Origin: Bifidobacterium breve
GTDB taxonomy: Bacteria; Actinomycetota; Thermoleophilia; Solirubrobacterales; Solirubrobacteraceae
Assembly (NCBI GenBank): GCA_945878865.1
Contig: CAMCUD010000014.1
Coordinates: forward strand, 50,882-114,881
Length of the DNA: 64,000 nt
Direction of reading: 5' to 3'
Shown here in pieces: positions 1-8,628 of this stretch (positions within the stretch are counted from its first letter, which is position 1; each line of letters opens with the position of its first letter). Under the pieces are notes generated by a model, which was not told where the DNA came from, ran no database searches, and was given only the letters and a program-made list of their open reading frames with translations. The position numbers and the translations under genes are program-made.

Positions 1-1361
1 ACCCGGATGGGGTGCTTGACCTCGTCGATCTCGACGGAGTCCTTGTACATCATGCCGGCGGCGCCGGTGCTGTACGCGGTGAGCCAGCCGTCGGTCGACG
101 GGCCGCCCGGACCGCCCGCCGCGGCGAGCTGCAGCTGGTTGATGAACGGCTTGCCCGTCCGCGGGTCCGTCCCGCTGATGACGGCGCCCGACGGGGGCAC
201 GGGCGCGCCGAACTCCGCGAGGCCCACCCCGTCGAGCATCTCGCTGAAGCAGCGCATCGTCGCGTTCGAGACGCGGTCCTGGAGATTCGTCGTCGCGGCG
301 CTCACCGAGTGCGGATGGCGCGGGATCCCGACGCAGCAGTTCTCGCGCACGAGCACACTGACCCGCCGGAAGCTTCCGGCGTTGGCCTTCAGCTCCTGGC
401 CGATCGGCGCGACGTTGCCGACGCTGTTGAACACGCCGATCAGCGCCGCGGTCCGCGCCGCCGCTTCGGAGAGGTTGATGCCGACGGGCAGGCAGTCGGG
501 GTTGTCGCGCAGGTCGACGGTGATCAGCCCGTCGTCGGGGTCGACGTCGACGCTCACCCGCACCGGCACCCCGTCGGGCAGCCGCGGGAACGGGTCGTGG
601 GTGGAGACCGCGGTGCGCCGCGCGCGCGGCAGCCAGCGGATCGCCTCGATCATCCGCTGCTCGCTCTCCTCGAACAGCTGGCGCCCGTAGGCGGCGAGCA
701 TGTCGGCGCCGAGGTCGTCGAGGAGCTCGAGGAGCCGCCGCTCCCCGATCCGCGCGGACCCGACGAGCGCGAGGTAGTCGCCCCACCACTGCTCGGGCAC
801 GCGGATGCGCATCTGGCAGGTGCGGACGAGGTCCTCGTTGTCGCGGTAGTGCTCCTGCGCCTTGACGCACGGCCAGATCAGCGCGCCCTCCTCGTAGACG
901 TCGCGCGCGTTGATCGCGTACGTCGTCGGTTCCCCATTGCCGCAGTCGCCCTGGTGGGCCTTTGCGAGCACGGTGAAGCGGTGCACGCCCTCGTAGTCGA
1001 TGACCGGCACGAGGATCGACCAGTCCGCCGCGTGGGTGTTGCCGTGATACGGGCTGTTGTGCAGGAACGCGTCGCCCCGGCGCAGGTCCGGATGGAAGCG
1101 CTTCATCCAGCGGGCCATCATGTCCGGCCCCTGCATGACGTGGATCGGGATGCTCCCGGCCGACGCGACGACCTCGTCCTCGGCGTTGAGGATGCAGCAG
1201 GAGAAGTCCTTCGCCACGCCGAGGATGCCCGAGCGCGCCGAACGCAGCAGCGTGTGGATCATCGCCCGGACGGTGCCCTCCAGGCGCGACTGCACGACGG
1301 CCATCTGGACGGGGTCGAGGACGGGCGCGGCCTGCCCTCGACGGGTCTCAGGCGCCGCCAT
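1..1361 (-). CDS. hyuB: N-methylhydantoinase B-type subunit (HyuB, type B1), cut by left window edge
   Basis: This is the first 453 codons of a HyuB-family protein; the 3' end lies outside the window. HyuB is the partner of the ATP-binding HyuA subunit in ATP-dependent hydantoinases and oxoprolinases, which open cyclic amides in the cytoplasm. The visible part has the family blocks MIHTLLRSARSG, a GDAFLHNSPYHG motif, AKAHQGDCGN and a WWGDYLAL block, and closely resembles the protein at 5759-7567. The ATG at 1361 shares one base with the TGA of the upstream hyuA (TGATG), so the pair is translationally coupled. The family is certain; the substrate is unknown. Confidence 0.9.
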   Translation of the reverse strand, partial: MAAPETRRGQAAPVLDPVQMAVVQSRLEGTVRAMIHTLLRSARSGILGVAKDFSCCILNAEDEVVASAGSIPIHVMQGPDMMARWMKRFHPDLRRGDAFLHNSPYHGNTHAADWSILVPVIDYEGVHRFTVLAKAHQGDCGNGEPTTYAINARDVYEEGALIWPCVKAQEHYRDNEDLVRTCQMRIRVPEQWWGDYLALVGSARIGERRLLELLDDLGADMLAAYGRQLFEESEQRMIEAIRWLPRARRTAVSTHDPFPRLPDGVPVRVSVDVDPDDGLITVDLRDNPDCLPVGINLSEAAARTAALIGVFNSVGNVAPIGQELKANAGSFRRVSVLVRENCCVGIPRHPHSVSAATTNLQDRVSNATMRCFSEMLDGVGLAEFGAPVPPSGAVISGTDPRTGKPFINQLQLAAAGGPGGPSTDGWLTAYSTGAAGMMYKDSVEIDEVKHPIR

Positions 1362-3439
1362 CAGGCGTTCCCGGTCGGGTGGATGACGAGCGACCCGCTC
1401 TCCAGCCGCTTCGCCGTGGCCTGCGGCTCGACGACCACGGTCGTCGCGGGACCCTCGATGATCGCCGGCCCGGCGAGTGTCTCGTCGGGCCGGATCGAGG
1501 CGAGCGTACGGATCGTCGCGTCGACGAACCCGCTGCCGCTGAAGTACACCTCGCGGGTCTCGGGCTCCTCCGGGGGCGCGGCCATGAGCGCGGTGGCGCC
1601 GGAGAGGTCGGTGCCCAGCTCGCACCGGACCTTCGCCCGCCACGTCATGGTCTCGACGGCCGAGCCCTCGTCGTGGATGCCGAGGACCTCGTTGTGCACC
1701 CCGTGGAACGCCTGGCGGAGCTCCTCGATGTGGTCGTCCTCGGTGAACTCGCTGCGCCCGAGCGGCACCTCGAGGTCCCAGATCTGCTGCGGGTAGCGTG
1801 CCTCGACCGAGTAGGAGACCGTCTGCTCGACGCTGTCCGAGCCCGGCCCGGCGATGAAGTCCTCGCACGTGCGGCCGAGCTCGGCGAGCACGCGGTTGAC
1901 CTCGTCGTTGGGGAAGCGGTCGGTGCTCGTCGGCAGCGTGACCGCGAAGTCCGCGACGAGGTCGCTGATGAAGGCGCCGACCGCGCTGAGCGCCGCGGCC
2001 GCCTCCGGGACGATCACCTGGTCGCAGCCCAGGCGCCGTGCGATCGCGCAGGCGTAGAAGCCGCCCGAGCCGCCGCCGGAGATCATCACCGCGTCGCGCG
2101 GGTCGACCCCCTGACTGATCGCGATGTCCTCGATCGCGTTGATCATCCGCTCGGTGGCGACCTCGAGGATCGCCGCCGCGGCCTCCTCCACGCCCATGCC
2201 GAGCGGGCCGGCGATCTCCCGCTCGATGGCCTCGCGGGACAGGTCAGCGTGCAGCGGCATCGCGCCGTTGAGGAAGCGGCTGGGCTCGAGGTAGCCGAGC
2301 GCCACGCAGGCGTCGGTGACCGTGGCGCTCGTGCCGCCGGCGCCGTAGCACGCCGGCCCGGGGACCGCGCCCGCGCTCTGCGGGCCGACGCGCAGGATCC
2401 CGCCGTCCAGCCAGGCGATCGAGCCGCCGCCGGCGCCGACCGACTTCACGTCGACGCTGGGAAAGCCGGTCATCGGGCCGTAGTACGAGCGGCCGATCTT
2501 CGTCTCGCGGGTCCAGGGGATCTGCCCGCGCCGCACGAGCGACACGTCGAAGCTCGTGCCGCCCGCATCGGTGACGATCGCGGTGTCACCCAGATCGTCC
2601 AGGCCGAGGAAGCGGCGGCCTGCGACCGGCGCGGCGGCCGGGCCGGAGGCCAATGTGTGGATCGGGGCCTCGGCGACCGAGTTGTTGTCCAGCACGCCGC
2701 CCGCCGACGTCATGACGAGCACGCGCCCGGTGAAGCCCTCCTCGGCGAAGCGCTCGGACAGCCGGTGCAGGAACGTCCCCATGAGCGGCTTCAGCGACGC
2801 GTCGATCGCGGCGGCCGACGCTCGCCGGTACTCGCGGATGCTCGGGTTCAGGACGTGCGAGAGCGTGTACGGCACCCCGGGGAGGTGCTCCTCGATGAGC
2901 TCGCCGACGCGCAGCTCGTGCGCGGGGTTGAGGATCGACCACAGGAAGCAGACGGCGACCGCCTCGATGCCGGTCGCCTTGAGCTCCTGGAGCGTCTCGA
3001 TCGTCTTGGCCTCGTCGAGCGGGATGACGACCTCGCCGGCGGCGCCGACGCGCTCCTGGATCTCGTAGGTGAAGCGGCGCGGGATGTACGGGTCGGGGTA
3101 CTGGACGGTGAAGTCGAACGTGCCGATGCGCCCGCCTTCGCGCCAGAGCAGGATGTCCGGGTGGCCGGTGGTCAGCAGCATCGCGGTCTTCGCGGTGTTC
3201 GCGTTGATGACCGCGTTGGTCGCGCGGGTCGTGCCGTAGACGACCTGGGACGCGCGCTCGAGCAGCTCGCGGCGCGTGAGCCCGAGGTCGGCGGCCGCGA
3301 CGTCGCACACGTTCATGACACCGACCACCGGGTCGTCGGGAGTCGTCGAGGACTTGTAGAGCCCGAGGCCGTCGATGGTCAGGTCGGTGAACGTCCCGCC
3401 GGTGTCGAAGGCGAGACGGAGCGGGCGGTCGGTGGCCAT
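1361..3439 (-). CDS. hyuA: N-methylhydantoinase A / oxoprolinase-type ATP-binding subunit (HyuA)
   Basis: This 692-residue protein matches full-length HyuA (about 690-715 residues). It has the N-terminal phosphate-binding block DTGGTFTDL (about residues 10-18), a central DAGGTSFDVS block near residue 290 and a GGGSGG motif near residue 540, all typical of the hydantoinase/oxoprolinase ASKHA ATPase fold. Family members spend ATP to activate the amide carbonyl of a cyclic substrate. I chose the ATG at 3439 because GGAG lies nine bases upstream and homology begins at MATDRPLRLAFDTGG; upstream in-frame codons read through operator DNA. It is coupled to the truncated hyuB at 1-1361 and faces the ABC ATPase gene across a 307-base region carrying operators. 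Confidence 0.93.
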   Translation of the reverse strand: MATDRPLRLAFDTGGTFTDLTIDGLGLYKSSTTPDDPVVGVMNVCDVAAADLGLTRRELLERASQVVYGTTRATNAVINANTAKTAMLLTTGHPDILLWREGGRIGTFDFTVQYPDPYIPRRFTYEIQERVGAAGEVVIPLDEAKTIETLQELKATGIEAVAVCFLWSILNPAHELRVGELIEEHLPGVPYTLSHVLNPSIREYRRASAAAIDASLKPLMGTFLHRLSERFAEEGFTGRVLVMTSAGGVLDNNSVAEAPIHTLASGPAAAPVAGRRFLGLDDLGDTAIVTDAGGTSFDVSLVRRGQIPWTRETKIGRSYYGPMTGFPSVDVKSVGAGGGSIAWLDGGILRVGPQSAGAVPGPACYGAGGTSATVTDACVALGYLEPSRFLNGAMPLHADLSREAIEREIAGPLGMGVEEAAAAILEVATERMINAIEDIAISQGVDPRDAVMISGGGSGGFYACAIARRLGCDQVIVPEAAAALSAVGAFISDLVADFAVTLPTSTDRFPNDEVNRVLAELGRTCEDFIAGPGSDSVEQTVSYSVEARYPQQIWDLEVPLGRSEFTEDDHIEELRQAFHGVHNEVLGIHDEGSAVETMTWRAKVRCELGTDLSGATALMAAPPEEPETREVYFSGSGFVDATIRTLASIRPDETLAGPAIIEGPATTVVVEPQATAKRLESGSLVIHPTGNA

Positions 3440-3481
3440 GAAGCGGTTCTCCGGCGACGGGGGTGAGACGAACAGGGCAAG

Positions 3482-3501
3482 TTGGACCGAATCGGATCCA
3501 A
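3482..3501. promoter_or_regulatory. Tandem GntR-type operator upstream of hyuA
   Basis: Two abutting ten-base sites, TTGGACCGAA and TCGGATCCAA, lie 43 bases upstream of the hyuA ATG. The second differs from the island consensus TTGGATCCAA by one base and the first by two. Their centres are ten bases apart, about one helical turn, which would place two bound dimers on the same face. Assignment to the GntR regulators is inferred from the repeated motif. Confidence 0.6.
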
Positions 3502-3718
3502 CTTTTGCGGTTCGTCCATTTAGCCACGCGTCGCGCGCAGGGGGACTGGACCTCGTGTCGGGACATCGCCGGACGTTTCCGACATCTCGTCCACCTCCGG
3601 GATTTTCACTCACCGATAACGGATCCGACGGGACGATCGGTCGAAACCGCAGCGCGCTGTTGGGACCGGCCGTCGAACCCCGGCACCGCGCCGACATGGT
3701 GGAATACCTGAGCCCTGT

Positions 3719-3728
3719 TTGGATCCAA
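3719..3728. promoter_or_regulatory. Perfect TTGGATCCAA operator before ABC ATPase
   Basis: A perfect copy of the island palindrome ends 18 bases before the ATG of the ABC ATPase gene. Because the ATPase is co-transcribed with a GntR gene, this site would make that regulator autoregulated. Confidence 0.7.
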
Positions 3729-3746
3729 TACGTCCCGGAGCTCCCC

Positions 3747-4577
3747 ATGACTCCCGAGCAGCCTGACCCGCACCACCGCCTCTACCCCGCGGTCGAGCTG
3801 CGGAGCGTCACGAAGACCTTCACCCTCGCGTCCGGCGAGAAGCTCACGGCCGTCAACGACATGTCCCTCGTCGTCGAACCCGGGGAGTTCGTGTGCGTCC
3901 TCGGCCCCTCCGGTCACGGCAAGTCGACGCTCATGAACCTCATCGCCGGCTTCATCGAGCCGACGACCGGCGAGGTCCTCGCCCACGGCGAGACCGTCAA
4001 GGGCCCGGGCCCCGACCGCGGCGTCATCTTCCAGCGCGACACGCTGTTCCTGTGGAAGCGGGTCGCCGACAACGTCGGCTACGGCCTGAAGTCGCGCGGG
4101 GTGCCGAAGGCCGAGCGCGAGGAGATCGTCGCGCGGTACCTCGACATCGTCGGGCTCACGCGGTTCGCCAAGGCGTGGCCCAAGCAGCTCTCGGGCGGCA
4201 TGCGCCGGCGCGCCGCGATCGCCGCGGTGTTCGCCAACGAACCGGACGTCCTGCTCATGGACGAGCCGTTCGTCGGCCTGGACTTCGCCCGCCGCGCGGT
4301 GCTGCACCAGGTGCTCATAGAGCTGTGGCAGCGTGCGAACAACACGATCTTCTTCGTCACCCACGACCTCGACGAGGCGCTTGCGCTGGCCAGCCGGATC
4401 CTCGTCGTCGTCAACGGCACGGTCGTCCACGAGGCCCGGCTGGACCTCCCGCGCCCCCGCGACGCTGAAGCGCTGCTCAGCCCGGAGGTCAACGCGGTCC
4501 GCCTCGCGGTGCTCGAGCAGCTCGAGGCGGCGATGGCCGACGTCGACGAAGCCGGCGGGCAGTTCGCAGCCGCGTGA
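3747..4577 (+). CDS. ABC transporter ATP-binding protein (SsuB/TauB-like)
   Basis: This 276-residue cytoplasmic ATPase drives an importer of the nitrate/sulfonate/taurine type. Visible motifs are Walker A GPSGHGKST (53-61), signature LSGGMRRR near 150, Walker B LLMDEPFVGLD near 172 and the H-loop THD near 205. The ATG at 3747 has CGGAG six bases upstream and follows the operator. The cognate permeases and binding protein are probably those at 7718-10901 on the other strand, since no other ABC partner is present. The stop overlaps the GTG of the next gene by four bases (GTGA), linking the ATPase to its putative regulator. Confidence 0.92.
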   Translation: MTPEQPDPHHRLYPAVELRSVTKTFTLASGEKLTAVNDMSLVVEPGEFVCVLGPSGHGKSTLMNLIAGFIEPTTGEVLAHGETVKGPGPDRGVIFQRDTLFLWKRVADNVGYGLKSRGVPKAEREEIVARYLDIVGLTRFAKAWPKQLSGGMRRRAAIAAVFANEPDVLLMDEPFVGLDFARRAVLHQVLIELWQRANNTIFFVTHDLDEALALASRILVVVNGTVVHEARLDLPRPRDAEALLSPEVNAVRLAVLEQLEAAMADVDEAGGQFAAA

Positions 4578-5359
4578 CTGCCGCCGAAGCGCCGCGCCGG
4601 CGGCCCCTCTCCGACCCGGGGCTCGTCGACGACCTCGCCGAGCAGATCCACGCGAGCATCCGCTCGGGCGACTACCCCATCGGCACGTGGCTGCGCCAGG
4701 AGGCGCTCGCGACCGCGTTCGGCGTGAGCCGCACACCGGTGCGCGAGGCGCTGCGCAAGCTGCAGGCCGACCGCATCGTCGAGGTCTTCCCGCACCGCGG
4801 CGCGCTCGTACGCGGGCCGACCGCCGTCGACCTGCGCGAGACCTACCAGATCCGCGCGGAGCTCGAGGGCCTCGCGGCCGAGCTCGCCGCGGCGCGGATC
4901 ACCGACGAGCAGCTGCGCACCTTGCGTGAGGCCGAAGCGGCGCTGCGCGCCGCGATGGACGAGCTGCGCGCGTTCGTCGCCACCCGCGGGACGGGCGCTG
5001 TGCGCAGCGGCCCATGGGACGTCGCCGACCTCGCCTTCCGTGACGCGTTGCTCGACGCATGCGGCGTCGAGCGCCTGCAGCGGATGGCCGGCGAGTTGCG
5101 CGACGCCTTCCCGCGCAACCTCGTCTGGTCGACGCTCGCCGAGGAGCCCAGCCTGCTGGACGAGAGCATCGCCCAGCGCGAGCGGGTCCGCGCGGCCATC
5201 GAGCGCCACGACCCGGTCGCCGCCCGGCGCTGGATGACCGACCACCTGCGCCGCACGGGCACGCTCGTCGCCGAGGCGTTCGAGCGCCGGCAGGCGGTGG
5301 AGGACGCGCCGGACCCGCGCGACATCCGGGCCCGGCTCGGGCGTCCTACTCCGGGATGA
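4574..5359 (+). CDS. GntR family regulator, FCD-type (GntR-1)
   Basis: This 261-residue protein has an N-terminal winged helix (about 20-85) with recognition segment FGVSRTPVREALRKLQA and a C-terminal FCD ligand domain (about 92-235). It probably represses or activates the TTGGATCCAA sites; FCD regulators are known to bind short palindromes of the TTGTATACAA type. The GTG start overlaps the ATPase stop by four bases. Two of the usual FCD metal-ligand histidines appear replaced by arginine (Arg156, Arg202), while Asp152 and His224 remain, so ligand sensing may be altered. The recognition helix is identical to that of GntR-2 at 32048-32851. Its end overlaps the convergent Rid gene by 14 bases. 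Confidence 0.9.
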   Translation: MTAAEAPRRRPLSDPGLVDDLAEQIHASIRSGDYPIGTWLRQEALATAFGVSRTPVREALRKLQADRIVEVFPHRGALVRGPTAVDLRETYQIRAELEGLAAELAAARITDEQLRTLREAEAALRAAMDELRAFVATRGTGAVRSGPWDVADLAFRDALLDACGVERLQRMAGELRDAFPRNLVWSTLAEEPSLLDESIAQRERVRAAIERHDPVAARRWMTDHLRRTGTLVAEAFERRQAVEDAPDPRDIRARLGRPTPG

Positions 5360-5732
5360 ACGCGATCCCCTCGATCTCCACCGACGCGCCGCCGTAAAGC
5401 GCGGAGATCTCCACCGCGGTCGAGACGGGCAGGTCGTCGCCGAACAGCTCGGCGCGGACCTTGTTGACCTCGGGGAACTGCTCCATGTCGAGCACGAACA
5501 CCGTGAGCTTCAGGATGTTCGCGAGCGTGCCGCCGACCTTGCTCAGCGCGTCGGCGATGTGCTCGAAGCAGACGCGGGTCTGCTCGGCGTAGGAGGCGTC
5601 TTTCATGACCTGCCAGTCGGAGTCGAGCGCGAGCTGGCCCTGGATGAACGCGTACTTCCCCGGGCCGCTCGCCGCCGTGATCTGGGAGATCGTGGCGAAC
5701 GGCATGTCGGACTTGTGCCTCTCGATGGGCAT
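5346..5732 (-). CDS. Rid (YjgF/YER057c/UK114) family protein lacking the catalytic Arg
   Basis: This 128-residue protein has the Rid fold signature, ending in a VEIEGIAF strand. Classical RidA deaminates reactive enamine/imine intermediates using an Arg in the segment just before that strand (VARLP in E. coli). Here the aligned position is Ala within ISALYGG, so the protein is more likely a Rid4-7-type member, often found in catabolic operons with amidohydrolases. AGGAG precedes the ATG at 5732 by seven bases. It lies 26 bases downstream of hyuB (5759-7567) on the same strand, so it is probably the last gene of that operon. Confidence 0.85.
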   Translation of the reverse strand: MPIERHKSDMPFATISQITAASGPGKYAFIQGQLALDSDWQVMKDASYAEQTRVCFEHIADALSKVGGTLANILKLTVFVLDMEQFPEVNKVRAELFGDDLPVSTAVEISALYGGASVEIEGIAFIPE

Positions 5733-5758
5733 GGTGCGGCTCCTAGTCGGGATCGGGT

Positions 5759-7567
5759 TCAGGCCGAGGCGAGCTCGGCGCGCTTCGCGGCCGTGGCCGC
5801 CTCGTCGATGACGCCTTCGCCGAGCTCCTCGCCGGTGAAGATCACGCCGTAGACCTGCTCGGCCCGCTCGCGCGAGACCCAGCCGTCGAGGACGTCGCGG
5901 CGGACGAGCGCGAGGTCGCGCTCGTAGGGCGGGCCGTACCCGGCGCCGCCGCCACAGATCGAGACCATCGTCTCGCCGTCCTTGATCGCCAGCCGGTGGA
6001 ACGCGTCGATCTCGACGACCTCGCCGTCGACCTTCTCGATCCACTGCGCGGGGATCGCGCCGTCGGTGCCGCCGCGCACGCCGCGGGCCGTGTCGTCGAT
6101 CCCGTCGGAGTTCGTCATGAACGTGATCGGCGTGCCGACGGCCTGCATCCGCACGAGCGCGCCGGGCGAGCCGCGGAAGCGCCCGTCGCCGGCGGTGTCG
6201 GTCAGCAGCCGCTGCTCGGTCACCCGGAACGGATGCTTGATCTCGTCGATCTCGATCGAGTCCTTGTACATCATGCCCGCGCCCCCGGCCGTGTACGCGG
6301 TGACCCAGCCGTCGGCGTTCGGGCCGCCCGGGCCGAGGGTGACCGCAAGCTGGATCTGGTTGATGAACGGCTCGCCGGTGCGCGGGTCGTGGCCGCTGAT
6401 GACCGAGCCGCTCGGCGGCACGCCGTAGCCGTACTCGGCCATGCCGACGCCGTCGGCCATCTCGGCCATCGCGTGCTGTGTGATGTTGCAGACGCGGTCC
6501 TGGAGGTTCGTCGTCGCCGCGCTCACCGAGTGCGGGTGGCGCGGGATCCCGACGCAGCAGTTCTCGCGCAGCAGCACGTCGAGCCGGCGGAACGATCCGG
6601 CGTTCGCCGGGACCTCCGGGCCGAGGCTGTTGAACACGCCGATCATCGCCGACGAGTTCGCGCAGCCCTCGGACAGGTTGATGCCCGCCGGCACGCAGTC
6701 GGGGTTGTCGCGCAGGTCGACGGTGATCTTCGCGTCGTCGGGATCGACGCTGACCGTGACCTGGAGCGGCACGCCCTCAGGCAGGCGCGGGAAGCCGTCG
6801 TGCTTCGTGTGGACCGTCCTCGAGCCCTTCGGCAGCTTGCGGATGGCGTCGGCCATCTTCTGCTCGGACAGGTCGAACCACTGCTTGCTGTAGGCCGCGA
6901 GCTTCTCGGCGCCGATGTCGTCGATGAGCTCGAGCATCCGCCGCTCGCCGATGCGCGCGGCGCCCATGAGCGCGAGGTAGTCGCCCCACCACTGGTCGGG
7001 CACGCGGATGCGCATCCGGCACATGCGGATGATGTCCTGGTTGTCCTCGTAGTTCTCCTGCACCTGGACGCCCGGGAAGATGAGCGCGCCCTCCTCGTAG
7101 ACGTCGCGGGCGTTGAACGCGTACGTCGTCGGCTCGGAGTTGCCGCAGTCGCCCTGGTGGGCCTTCGCGAAGACGGTGAACCGGTGGACGCCGTCGTCGT
7201 CGATGACCGGGATGAGCAGGCACCAGTCGGCCGCGTGGCTATTGCCGTGGTACGGGCTGTTGTGCAGGAAGGCGTCGCCACGCTTGAAGTTCGGATGCCA
7301 CTCCTTGATGTGGCGGCTGATGATGTCCGGCCCGCGCATGACGTGGATCGGGATGGATTCCGCCCACGCGAGCAGCTCGTGCTCGGCGGTGAGGATGCAG
7401 CACGAGAAGTCGCGGGCGACGGCGAGGATCCCCGAGCGCGCGGAGCGCAGCAGCGTGTTGATCATCGCGCGGACGGACGCCTCGAGCCGGGACTGGATGA
7501 CCGCCATCTGGACGGCGTCCAGCTCGAGGGATTCGGCCGCGGTGGGCTGGGGATCTGTGACGGACAT
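5759..7567 (-). CDS. hyuB: N-methylhydantoinase B-type subunit (HyuB, type B1)
   Basis: This 602-residue protein spans the whole hydantoinase B/oxoprolinase domain. It shows MINTLLRSARSG near residue 35, GDAFLHNSPYHGNSHAADW near 100, AKAHQGDCGN near 135 and WWGDYLALMGAARIGER near 190. It belongs with the copies at 1-1361 and 26140-27921 (type B1). The ATG at 7567 has GGAG six bases upstream. There is no adjacent hyuA; the next gene is the Rid-like one. Its promoter region holds three operator copies and a TATAAT box. It probably works with a HyuA encoded elsewhere in the island; this is inference. Confidence 0.93.
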   Translation of the reverse strand: MSVTDPQPTAAESLELDAVQMAVIQSRLEASVRAMINTLLRSARSGILAVARDFSCCILTAEHELLAWAESIPIHVMRGPDIISRHIKEWHPNFKRGDAFLHNSPYHGNSHAADWCLLIPVIDDDGVHRFTVFAKAHQGDCGNSEPTTYAFNARDVYEEGALIFPGVQVQENYEDNQDIIRMCRMRIRVPDQWWGDYLALMGAARIGERRMLELIDDIGAEKLAAYSKQWFDLSEQKMADAIRKLPKGSRTVHTKHDGFPRLPEGVPLQVTVSVDPDDAKITVDLRDNPDCVPAGINLSEGCANSSAMIGVFNSLGPEVPANAGSFRRLDVLLRENCCVGIPRHPHSVSAATTNLQDRVCNITQHAMAEMADGVGMAEYGYGVPPSGSVISGHDPRTGEPFINQIQLAVTLGPGGPNADGWVTAYTAGGAGMMYKDSIEIDEIKHPFRVTEQRLLTDTAGDGRFRGSPGALVRMQAVGTPITFMTNSDGIDDTARGVRGGTDGAIPAQWIEKVDGEVVEIDAFHRLAIKDGETMVSICGGGAGYGPPYERDLALVRRDVLDGWVSRERAEQVYGVIFTGEELGEGVIDEAATAAKRAELASA

Positions 7568-7601
7568 CGGTGACTCCAGAGGGGTCGACTGCGGGTGCCT
7601 T

Positions 7602-7617
7602 ATTGGATCCAATTATA
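7602..7617 (-). promoter_or_regulatory. -10 box TATAAT overlapping a perfect operator (hyuB-rid promoter)
   Basis: On the minus strand TATAAT (7617-7612) runs straight into TTGGATCCAA (7612-7603), which is embedded in the perfect 12-base palindrome ATTGGATCCAAT (7602-7613). A dimer bound here would cover the -10 element, so repression is expected. The hyuB ATG lies 35 bases downstream. A convincing -35 at normal spacing was not found. Confidence 0.7.
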
Positions 7618-7635
7618 GGCATCCGGTGATCGCCA

Positions 7636-7645
7636 TTGGGTCCAA
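7636..7645. promoter_or_regulatory. Operator copy TTGGGTCCAA
   Basis: This site has one change from the consensus and lies 33 bases (about three turns) upstream of the hyuB promoter operator. Confidence 0.55.
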
Positions 7646-7700
7646 AGCACCTCGCCAGACGGGCGGATATCTGCCATCCGCCCGTCCAGTGCGCCAGACA

Positions 7701-7710
7701 TTGGATCCGA
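7701..7710. promoter_or_regulatory. Operator copy TTGGATCCGA
   Basis: This site has one change from consensus and sits just after the stop of the permease gene at 7718. It is the third copy in the 150-base gap between the permease and hyuB genes. Confidence 0.5.
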
Positions 7711-7717
7711 TCGAGAC

Positions 7718-8626
7718 CTATTCTGCCCAGCGGACGAGGTGGTCGAACCCCTTGGCGATGAGCTTGTACGACAGCCACGCGTAAAGGACGACGAAGATCC
7801 CGACGACGGCGAGCGTGTCCGTGCGCCCGAACTCCTGCGCGCGGTTGACGATGTTGCCCAGCCCGAGATCCTGGCCGATGAACTCGGCCGCGATGACCAT
7901 GCTCCACCCGAAGCCGAGCGCGAGCATCACCCCGCCCCGCAGGGACGGCAGCGCAGCCGGCAGCACCGCCGTGATGTACGCGCGGAACCGGTTGGCCCCT
8001 AGCGACCGCGCGTAGTGCTGGTAGTAGCCCGGCACGCCGTCGATCGCGGTGAGCGCGACGACGAAGATGATCGCGAAGGTCGCGAACGCGATGAACAGCA
8101 CCGCGCCGATCTCGCTCTTGCCGAACCAGATGCCAAACAGGGGCGACATCGCCAGCAGGGGCATCATGCGTGCCGCGTTGGCCGGCAGCAGGAACACCTT
8201 GCGCAGGAACGTCGACCAGCACACGAGCGCCGCCGCGAGCCCCGCGATGACGAACCCGAGCGCGAGGCCGATGCCCAGCCGCACGAGCGTCGCCAGCGAG
8301 TTGCTGACCAGGCCGAGCACCGCCCCGGCGAACGTCACCGCGCCGCCGTCCGTCGTGGCCTTCACGCCGAGACCGCCCTGCCAGTAGTACGCGAGCGTGT
8401 CGAACGCGCCGGCGATGTCCACGACGTTGGGGATGTACCGCTCGCCGCTGACACCCGTCCGGCCCGCCAGCAGCGACGCGACCTGCCAGACGACGAGCAG
8501 CGTCACCACGGAGACGAGGGTCAGGAACGCGTCGCTCCCGCGCCTGGGCAGCCGTACCCGCGCGCGGCGCGGCGCGGCCGGCGCGGCACCGACGAGCTGG
8601 TCGGGGGTGGTGGTTCCGTCAGCCAT
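7718..8626 (-). CDS. ABC transporter permease (SsuC/TauC-like)
   Basis: This 302-residue integral membrane protein has the binding-protein-dependent permease fold: an N-terminal membrane segment near residues 35-55, then five or six further helices from about 100. The coupling-helix region reads ARSLGANRFRAYITAVLPAALP, matching the EAA loop of this class (loop about 210-235). The ATG at 8626 has GGAG five bases upstream and starts two bases after the stop of the other permease gene, so the two are coupled. Together they would form a heterodimeric channel for the importer fed by the lipoprotein at 9477-10901. The substrate is unknown but is presumably what the Hyu enzymes consume. Confidence 0.9.
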   Translation of the reverse strand: MADGTTTPDQLVGAAPAAPRRARVRLPRRGSDAFLTLVSVVTLLVVWQVASLLAGRTGVSGERYIPNVVDIAGAFDTLAYYWQGGLGVKATTDGGAVTFAGAVLGLVSNSLATLVRLGIGLALGFVIAGLAAALVCWSTFLRKVFLLPANAARMMPLLAMSPLFGIWFGKSEIGAVLFIAFATFAIIFVVALTAIDGVPGYYQHYARSLGANRFRAYITAVLPAALPSLRGGVMLALGFGWSMVIAAEFIGQDLGLGNIVNRAQEFGRTDTLAVVGIFVVLYAWLSYKLIAKGFDHLVRWAE

Positions 8627-8628
8627 CC

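Larger units (their letters stand above)
3440..3746. promoter_or_regulatory. Divergent promoter region hyuA / ABC ATPase
   Basis: This 307-base stretch has no gene and separates two divergent units. It carries a tandem operator-like pair at 3482-3501, a weaker CGGATCCG core at 3620-3627 and a perfect TTGGATCCAA at 3719-3728. I could not assign confident -35 and -10 boxes; GATAAC at 3615-3620 is a possible -10 for the rightward genes. Confidence 0.6.

Noticed and set aside
3719..3728. TTGGATCCAA as a restriction site or uptake-signal repeat
   Set aside because: The core is a known six-base restriction word, but the ten-base copies are concentrated in promoters of functionally linked genes, which fits an operator better.
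1..3748. Long open frames on the plus strand opposite the hyu genes
   Set aside because: They are Arg/Asp/Val-rich or Ser/Thr/Arg-rich antisense shadows of GC-rich genes, with no recognisable motifs. The same applies to the many long antisense frames through the window.
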